Positions 57,420 through 64,000 of a DNA stretch of 64,000 nt are shown here, piece by piece (within the stretch, counting starts at the first letter, position 1; each line of letters begins with the position of its first letter). The stretch spans positions 552,048,113 through 552,112,112 of the forward strand of contig NC_135497.1 of assembly GCF_052857255.1 (NCBI RefSeq), read 5' to 3'. A program made the translations under genes and the position numbers. Origin of the DNA: Amblyomma americanum. Its lineage: Eukaryota > Arthropoda > Arachnida > Ixodida > Ixodidae. The notes beneath the pieces are model-generated. The model was not told the origin of the DNA. It was given only the letters and a program-made list of their open reading frames with translations, and did no database searches.

Positions 57420-57690
57420 TATTCACCTATGGGGCAGAAACTCTGAAGCTAATGAAAATGCTTAAAATTAAATTGAGAGCAATGTGAGCTATGGATAGAC
57501 ACAGCAAACAAGTGGGTTGGGTCAGGGAATTAATGTAAGTTAATGATATCCTAGCTGAAACAGAAATTGCCATCCGCAATGCATGTAATATGGAGAGCTG
57601 ATAACCAATGGCATCAAGGGTGGCAGAGTCAGATGGGCAGTTAAAATTGGCAAGTTTGCTGGGGTAAGGTGGCTACAGCTAGCCCAGGAG
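57420..57690 (+). pseudogene. decayed RTE LINE C-terminal fragment
   Basis: TATGGGGCAGAAACTCTGAA, then YGAETLKLMK, GWVREL and VNDILAE-type readings in changing frames. These are the C-terminal landmarks of RTE ORF2 (YGAETW, WVREQTRVNDI). Several stops. Confidence 0.5.
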
Positions 57691-57837
57691 ATTTAACGAT
57701 TTAACTGAATGCAATTTTGAGGAGCCTTTCTCTTGCAGTGAACATGGTTACGTTAATCAGTGAACAGAGAACATGGCAGCTGCATAAAAACAAGAGACGA
57801 CTAGATGATGTGGCTACTCCACATAAATCTCCATGCC

Positions 57838-60800
57838 TCATTCAGGTGTGTTGTCTACCACTTCCAGCTGCTTGCCTGGATGCGATGGTGACTGAGCACC
57901 AGGTTCTGACGCATCACCATGATCTCTAATCAAATTCGGTTGCAGGTTGCAGAGCCCAGCGATGGCAACAAGTACATCATTTGCAAGGGGTTTCTTTGTG
58001 AATATACTAGCAGGGAATTGCTTCAAAATCTTGAAGCATTTGAGACGCCTTATTGATCGCTCAACATGAATCCGAAGCCTTGCCAGGCGACGCGAACTTA
58101 CTACATCTGAACGACAAATCTGCGGCCGGCCTTTGGAAAAGCTTGGGAGTGAAACTTTAACAGATGGTGGGAGCAGGTCATCTATGTTAAAGCCACGGTC
58201 AGCGAGGACTTCGTCGCCTTGCGTCAGGTGGTCTAAAAAACCACTGTCCAAAGTGATGAAACGATCGCTTGCACGGTCACCATATTGTTTTGACAAAAAC
58301 ATAATAAACCCACTTGGTGCAATGACATGAAGAATTTTGGCCGTATTGTGCGATTTGTAGGAACTGTAAGTTGTATTTCTTCGGTGCAGTTGCCCAGGTC
58401 TGTCAATGAAAATTTCGAAACAGTCCACAATGCAAGTTACGGAGTAATTCTCCTCAAAAACATAAGGCAATGTCCTCCTGATTGCTGTTCTTGGCAGCCA
58501 GAACACTAAGAACTCTCTGGAAAACTTGGCAAGTTTTGTTACAATGAAGCAGAAAATCCTGCTAATGGCTGCAGTGGATGCACCAAAACGTAAGCTAAGG
58601 TCATTAAGCAATAGGCCAAGACGCAGCCACATCAGTGTAAGTAGGATTTGGTCCTCAAAGGGCATAGTGAAAGGGCTCTTCACAATAGTGGAAAGAGTCC
58701 GAACCGGTTCGTCAAATACTACTTTTGACAGACCTGTAAAGAAGCGGAAGTGACTTGGTGCAAGAGTTGAGTATGCACTGAATATAGTCTGGCAAGCACT
58801 GTCTGCAGTGACCGGGGCCTGCCTGCGAGTGGTTGCATACAAATGGTCATGAGCAGCCGCTGGCTCCACTTGAGTTCCTTTTTCTGAAGTTTCGGTAATC
58901 TTGCATCTGCGGCCACAGGCCAAGCAGCCATCAACGAGACTCTCAGCTCCTTCTCTCCTGTACAACGAAGGATGTGGAGGAAAGTGAGACACAATATTTA
59001 GCATAGTAGTATGAGCTAACAAGCAAACAGAATAAAATTACCATGCCGTGCAACGGTTATACAACAGGGAAAATAGTGTTCTGGCTGTATAATTGTGGTC
59101 TGCATCGTACTCCTGTAACAACTTGCAGAGGTATTGAAAGCTTTAAAGGGACACTGAAAGAAAATTGAAACTGGCCTCTATAGATAAGGTACTGTGTTCT
59201 AATCACAAATGCTAAGCGAACACAGCTTTTATGAATGGGAAAAAAACTAAATACAGGGATTCCCATCATTGGCTGACAATATTCAGAGTTTTCCTCAGTA
59301 GCCCGTGAAACAGTGCTAATGCAGCAAACTGTCAAGCTTGCAGCAGACGAAGAACCTGTGCAGTGGAATGGCTGAGCAATGTATGTACATGCACTGACTG
59401 AAATCAAGTCTGCTCTCATGTGCATTGATTGCTTTTTGTTCAGAATTGCACAGCAGTAAACACCAAGCAACATGAAAAAGTCTAGTTCCAAACATGCATA
59501 GCAGCGTGTGGCAACCACCATCTCATGGGAAAAAGAATGAAAAGATAGTAATTGCTTCATTGAAATGCAGACTGTGTATGCCTGCAGAGATAGGCATAAC
59601 TTCTGCGGACATGGCAGCAAGAGATGCACAATCCGGGTCCAGGCAATAAGCTGTAACTGGGCTAGCCTATATGAGTCGTTGCAAGAAATTTTACTGCTAA
59701 CTGAACATGACAATGCTAAAGATGGCAAAACTAGTAAGCAAGCTTACAATCACCATTTCATGATATCAGCAACTTTATTTGTGAACAGATTCTGCTGTTC
59801 TTAACCCTTTCACACGCCATTTCTTTTTTTGTACTCAAAAGGAGCACTCCCACCAAAAAGGCATCTTCAAGCATTGACAAAGACAGTTTGTTAGTTCTCA
59901 AGGGCAAAATACTAGTAGAGGTGCCATTATGGAAATAGCAACAATAAAAATTATGCGACTTATGAACGACTGTGGGACTAATTTCTATTTCGAAGGTGCA
60001 CATTACGCTTGAAATCCAAAAAAAATTTATGTCACTAATGGTGGCAAACTATATTTGCACAAAAATGGTAGATGGCATGCTACCCCGCTGACGAAATTGC
60101 TGAATATTGTTTACTTCAGTCACTGTATGACATAAAAACATCTTATTTGCGACGTGAAGGATGCAAAATTCACTTGGAACGAAGAAAGCACTGCTAAGTG
60201 GAAGCACACTCTCAGCTAAAGGTAATATCCATAGCGTACCACAGGTTTAAACTCTTCATATAACTAGTGAAAGCAAACGTGCATATTGTGCACCCAAGAC
60301 AGACTTGCATAAAAGCATGTAAATGAGAACCCATGAAGGATAATTCACACCACTTTACCGTACCTATGTGATACATCCTCTGTTGCAATGTTGATAGGCA
60401 GGTGATCATCAACTGCAGCACTCTTCATCTTGCTCGTCTGATAAATGGTGTGACAAAGGTTCTGCTGTTGAACAGGTCTCAGGCTCCAAAGGTTTGACAT
60501 CGTGCCGCACCAGCTTCCTTCTTCCCTTGTGGTGAACAGTCTAAAATATTGCAGAGTATGAAAATACAAAAGAATAAATAAACTGCAGTTCAGAACAAAC
60601 CTCCGAAAGCCATACCGGTGTTCCAAGGTGCAGTGTTGGGTACGGGTTGTCTTTAGAGGGACGCCCATCAATGAAATGAACTGAGCATACCTGCAAGAAA
60701 TGTGTATGAAGGCCACTTAAGTTCTGACAACCAGTGCAAGCGGACTACGTCAAACACCACAAATACAAGGAAATATGTGATATGGTCATTCTAACTAAAC

Positions 60801-61693
60801 ATGTAATATGGTCATTTCATGTAACTGTCCAGGCATTGCACTTCTCCTTTGTGCTCTTCAAAAATATTGCACCATAATATTTTCACAATGCATATTTGAG
60901 AAGTTTTGTTTTCCATAAACCGGGGCACACAACCAAGAAAAATTTTTTCAACTGGCGTTTGCACTCACTCAAAGATAGCCCAACAGCATTCCTCGGATGT
61001 GGCATGCCAATATTCATAAACGAAAAAAAGTCCAGCACAATGCATGGAAAGCTTCTGGCCGTATTATGAAATCGCCTGTCTCACGTGCGCAAACACATGT
61101 ACGTAGTACCTGCCCGTTGTGGCGAAAATGAAATGCAGCCAGCACCGCACGTTCGCGTAAGTATTTCGAAACGAGATGGTAGAGATAAGGTACTTACAAT
61201 GCAAAGGATCTACGCTTCAAGCGCGAATGCACAGCCGACTCGAAAGGCACCGACTAAACGCGGACATGTATGTACGTACATCATGTACATACATCAGCCC
61301 GTTTAGCTCGGTCCTAGGTTAGATCATTTTTACAATTAAAACAGCAGGCTCTAAGCCGTACTACCCTACTCTCAGATGAACACTGAATGCAAGGTGACTG
61401 AAGCGATACTGGCAAACCAAAACCTCCCGTCAGACCATGCACAGAAATTCATTGGAACAGCGGCTCGAGCGCGCAGGTGACTGCCGGTGTTACAGGTATA
61501 CCGTCAGCAAACAACCCGAGCAACCGGTGTTTTCACTTTTATCATGTGTGCTCACCCTAGCCGATGAGCCGGGGTTGAAGTCTTTCCTCTGTAGATTCGC
61601 AATCCAGTGCTGTCGTACCAACTTGTTCTTCTCTCCTTGCGGAAATCTATGCATTGCAAAAGGCCTAGTGCACGGACAATCTTCGTGAACCAC
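57838..61693 (-). CDS. THAP zinc finger-DDE transposase gene, spliced
   Basis: Minus-strand exons: about 61693-61556 (RPFAMHRFPQGEKNKLVRQH, ending S-S-A-R at donor GTGAGC); 60690-60601 (VCSVHFIDGRPSKDNPYPTL, the THAP C-x2-H-F and NPYPTL signatures); 60540-60364; 58957-57838. The last exon is the DDE_Tnp_4/HARBI1-like nuclease: VDCFEIFIDRP (first Asp), EVLADRGFNIDDLL (second Asp), HVERSIRRLKCFKIL (Glu), ending at TGA 57838. A Cys pair (GCLACGRRC) precedes it. THAP would bind the transposon ends and DDE would cut and join DNA. The 58957/60364 junction is in phase (AG|G). The 177-nt exon has a frame conflict between its halves, so it may hold a one-base lesion. The first exon's start is not fixed. 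Confidence 0.7.
58958..60363 (-). other. intron of the transposase gene with a repeat fragment
   Basis: Acceptor CGTTGTACAG (58958-58967 on the minus strand) and donor GTACGG at 60363. Inside, TTTAAAGGGACACTGAAAGA (59141-59160) resembles the end of a repeat common in ticks, from memory. No gene supported; the 223-residue minus frame 59057-59728 has no domain. Confidence 0.4.
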
Positions 61694-62344
61694 CTGCAGT
61701 CGCCTGCTATCCAGAAGGCCACTGATGTCGCGACGGTGGTGGCGCCGCGAGTGTCGGCTAGGCGAACTGCTCTCTGTAAACGGTCTATAGGATAGCTTTT
61801 AAGAATAGCATGGAATCGCAGTGCTGGAAGACAAGGACACGGAGAGAAGACACGCACAATTGCGCTGAACTGTCAACTTTATTTAGAACATGTCTGATCC
61901 GCGCCTTATACTTAACAGAAGAACATTAACACGCAGGCGCATCTACTACACGGATACGAAAGGGACTATCTATAGTAGCCACGTTTTGATAAAGCACTCA
62001 AGGAGTGCTCGATCCCGACAAAGATAAAAACAAAAAAATCGCAAATTTGCCAAGGCTGGGTCACTAAATGCCAAACGCCAAGGCAGCAAACACGGTAACC
62101 GGGGAGAAGCGAGGCATAAATATAGGTGAGAAGAAAACGAGGCATAAGAAGAAGCGTTAACAATGGTATAAAAACAAGTGGGAGAAAAAAAAAATGGCAT
62201 AGATGGGACAACAATTAACCCGGCAAAAAATTCATGAAAAGGTAAAAACGTATAAAAAGAATGCAAGGAAAAAAATGAGCACAGCCAAAAATTAAATCAG
62301 GCTAACAAAACACGGGTAAAAAAGACTAAGACCACATCGAGCAA

Positions 62345-63160
62345 ATAGAGAGTAAGCTAGCTCGCGTTGTCGGCATACTCAGAAGGTTAAAGTGCATGAT
62401 ACCTACTAGGACAAAACTTGTTATTTACCATGCCCTCTTTGACTCTCATGTTAAATATTGTCATTTGGTTTGGGGTACAACGACGCAAACTAATATTCAA
62501 AATGTTTTGACATTACAAAAAAATGCAGTCAGAGCAATTGCGGGTGCCACATACTTAGCACATACGAGTGCTCTATTTGCAAAATACCGCATTATGGATG
62601 CAAGGGTTATTCATCAGTACCGTGTAATTCAGCAGTACAAATCTCAGGTACATAGTGACACCACATTTTTTTCTGACCTTGCGAATCTACGGGAAAATAC
62701 CGCTGTTCACAACACAAGACACTACGAATATTGGTATGTACCTTGTCCACGCACAAATTACGGTTTTCAAACACTCAGGTATGTGTTGCCATCTTTCCTT
62801 AGTAGAAATGCTTTCACTAATCAATCCATTCTTTCCGTTTCATATAACGCTGTAAGAAATATGTTCTTACAAAACAATGAATCATATCCAACTGTAAAAT
62901 AAACTAAGTATCCATGTGCTGTGATTAAACTATCATTTGCGTGTGTGTAACAGTACCGAGACTATTCTGGTGATCTGTTATGAAGATATTGTACATATTT
63001 GTTATTTCATGCATTCTTTTGTTATTGTTTTACTGCTGCTTGTCATCGCCGTGCCAAGCCGCTACGGGAGATGGGAGCTTTGTCAAGCCGCGTGCGCGGC
63101 TTTTTTTCCTTTCTCCTCAGCCATTGTACATGACTGAAATAAATGCAAATGCAAAAATAA
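62345..63160 (+). mobile_element. 5'-truncated CR1-like LINE in the Penelope 3' UTR
   Basis: Coding (62352-62902): SKLARVVGILRRLKCMIPTR, LVIYHALFDSHVKYCHLVWG, NVLTLQKNAVRAIAGATYLA to stop, the region after RT in CR1-like ORF2. The 3' UTR has GTCAAGCCGC ... GCGGCTTTTTT (63082-63110) and tail AAATAAATGCAAATGCAAAAATAAAATG. Related to the elements at 2399-5111 and 20014-21436. The target duplication is not clear. Confidence 0.75.
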
Positions 63161-63337
63161 AATGAGGCAATGATAACAGCCAAGAAATTCAGTGAGGCGC
63201 TTAAAAGCATGTAAATATAATGATGTAAGTGAGACAACAATTAAAAGACCTAAAAGGAGATATGATGGGCGATTATATCGGTGAGGAAAAGGTTTAAGGT
63301 GGATTCGAAAGAGGTACAACGATATTGACCCAGACAG

Positions 63338-63928
63338 CTATGTCATCTCTTTTTCTAGTAGGGCGACTGAAGCCACGCTAACGCAGCCTGCTTTCAGGTT
63401 GTCAATGACGGCTGCTTCAATTATTTCCCTAGTCAACTGGTTTTTGTTTTTTGCCAAGACTCTAGAGTTAGAGAAGATATTAGGGCGGCTTTTGCAGGGA
63501 GAGTAGTCTCGACAGTGGATGGCCAAGTTGCTTGATTTTTTTGTCGCTTACGTTCAAGTTGTGCTCCTGCAGTCTTTTTTTCAAGCAACGACCACGCTGT
63601 CCAAAGTATCCTTTGCCGCAGGACAGAGGAATAGAGAAGACGACTCCCGTGGCGCATGATACATGCGGGTCCTTATGCCTAATTGTGCACTCTTTCCTTC
63701 GTTCGACTGGCTTGTTTACGTGTCTACACAGTCTGGAGAGGCGATGAGGAGCAGGAAAAATAACCTCCACTCCTGCTTTTTTTTCCTAATTCTTTTCAAA
63801 TAGTGAGAAACCTGGTGAATGTACAGAATGACTGTCAGACTTTTGTTCCGATCTCTTTCGTTGGACGTAGTGGGCTTGTTGCTTTGCATAGAACTGAGCA
63901 TTTTTTCGCCTATTGAGGAGAGAAACAT
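63338..63928 (-). pseudogene. Penelope-like GIY-YIG region, frameshifted
   Basis: Minus-strand pieces in several frames: TVILYIHQVSHYLKRIRKK, APHRLSRLCRHVNKPVERRK, KDPHVSCATGVVFSIPLSCG then KGYFGQRGRCLKKRLQEHNL (GIY-YIG with R and H conserved), and finally NQLTREIIEAAVIDNLKAGC near the C-terminus. The order matches residues about 440-670 of the intact copy at 14383-16399, but the sequence is clearly a different family. The RT lies beyond the window edge. Confidence 0.75.
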
Positions 63929-64000
63929 TGCCCGGTACCCGGAATGAAACAGTCTCTGGGCTTGATTCTGAAAACTTGTCTGTAGACAGTGCTGAGAATA

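Larger units (their letters stand above)
35191..61789. mobile_element. two-gene DNA transposon with YqaJ nuclease and THAP-DDE transposase (ISL2EU-like), swollen by insertions
   Basis: Left end: TATA (35191-35194) then GACGCTTTACAGCGCG. Right end, read inward on the minus strand from 61785: GACCGTTTACAGAGAG, preceded on its outer side by TATA (61786-61789). Thirteen of these 16 terminal bases after TATA agree when a swapped GC/CG pair is counted as aligned. Both ends then carry GGCGCCGCCA or GGCGCCACCA a little further in. Inside are two spliced genes in convergent orientation and nothing else of the element's own: SWIM-YqaJ (plus) and THAP-DDE (minus). From memory, ISL2EU elements encode exactly a THAP/DDE-type transposase and a YqaJ exonuclease with short AT-type target duplications. 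The ends are weak, so the exact limits remain to be shown. Confidence 0.6.
61797..64000 (-). mobile_element. decayed Penelope-like element, cut by window end and by a LINE
   Basis: The left edge shows the Penelope 3'-end blocks in order (CAGTGCTGGAAGACAAGGAC, GCGCTGAACTGTCAACTTTATTT), a long A-rich 3' UTR (61880-62340), the inserted LINE (62345-63160), more 3' UTR, then coding at 63338-63928 reaching the window end. It starts only about 8 bp outside the DNA transposon end. Confidence 0.65.

Noticed and set aside
59057..59728. A 223-codon minus frame in the transposase intron
   Set aside because: No domain, low-complexity hydrophobic composition, and it lies between well-defined splice sites.

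Overview
The window looks like repeat-dense nuclear DNA of an ixodid tick. The main clues are tRNA-derived SINEs that I recognise from memory as the tick Ruka type, at 17292-17474, 26215-26495, 33290-33529 and 42755-42914. Others are Penelope-like elements whose ends carry the core GGGCTAGTTGGT, split genes with GT-AG introns, and many CR1-like, jockey-like and RTE-like LINEs. No ordinary cellular gene is recognised with confidence. Almost everything identifiable is a transposable element, often one inside another.

Layout, left to right. 1-9004 is a Ty3/gypsy-type LTR retrotransposon with the 5' LTR cut by the window edge. It is decayed and carries two insertions: a small Penelope-derived inverted-repeat element in gag (1344-1690) and a CR1-like LINE on the minus strand (about 2399-5111). 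Its pol order is protease-integrase-reverse transcriptase-RNase H, the Ty1/copia-like order seen in Gmr1-type elements. 9005-11938 is a decayed jockey-like LINE. 12381-16549 is a head-to-head pair of Penelope-like elements with an 11-bp target duplication; the right copy has an uninterrupted RT-GIY-YIG frame. 16880-19860 is a fossil minus-strand LINE broken by SINEs. 20014-21436 is a 5'-inverted (twin-primed) CR1-like LINE with a 15-bp target duplication. 21452-33277 is mostly unassigned DNA with SINEs, LINE remnants and an AT-rich element. 34355-35194 is the 5' part of an RTE LINE with a tRNA-like head.

35195-61785 is the most interesting part. It appears to be one very large DNA transposon, 26.6 kb because of later insertions, with two convergent spliced genes. 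The plus-strand gene encodes a SWIM zinc finger plus a YqaJ-type nuclease. The minus-strand gene encodes a THAP zinc finger plus a DDE (DDE_Tnp_4-like) transposase. Short imperfect terminal inverted repeats lie next to TATA at both ends. From memory, this two-protein content fits the ISL2EU superfamily. The nuclease gene carries two nonsense codons; the DDE exon is open.

Insertions inside that transposon are stacked. Intron 1 of the nuclease gene holds a 617-bp inverted-repeat element, a roughly 275-bp tandem repeat and a two-ORF LINE whose ORF1 has a 2A-like motif. The large last intron holds a SINE and a non-autonomous LTR retrotransposon (42930-55815). The 5' LTR of that element is split by a 10.2-kb TTA-flanked (PIF/Harbinger-like) element at 43510-53670, which itself carries two MITE-like units. 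The right edge (61797-64000) is another decayed minus-strand Penelope-like element broken by a plus-strand CR1-like LINE.
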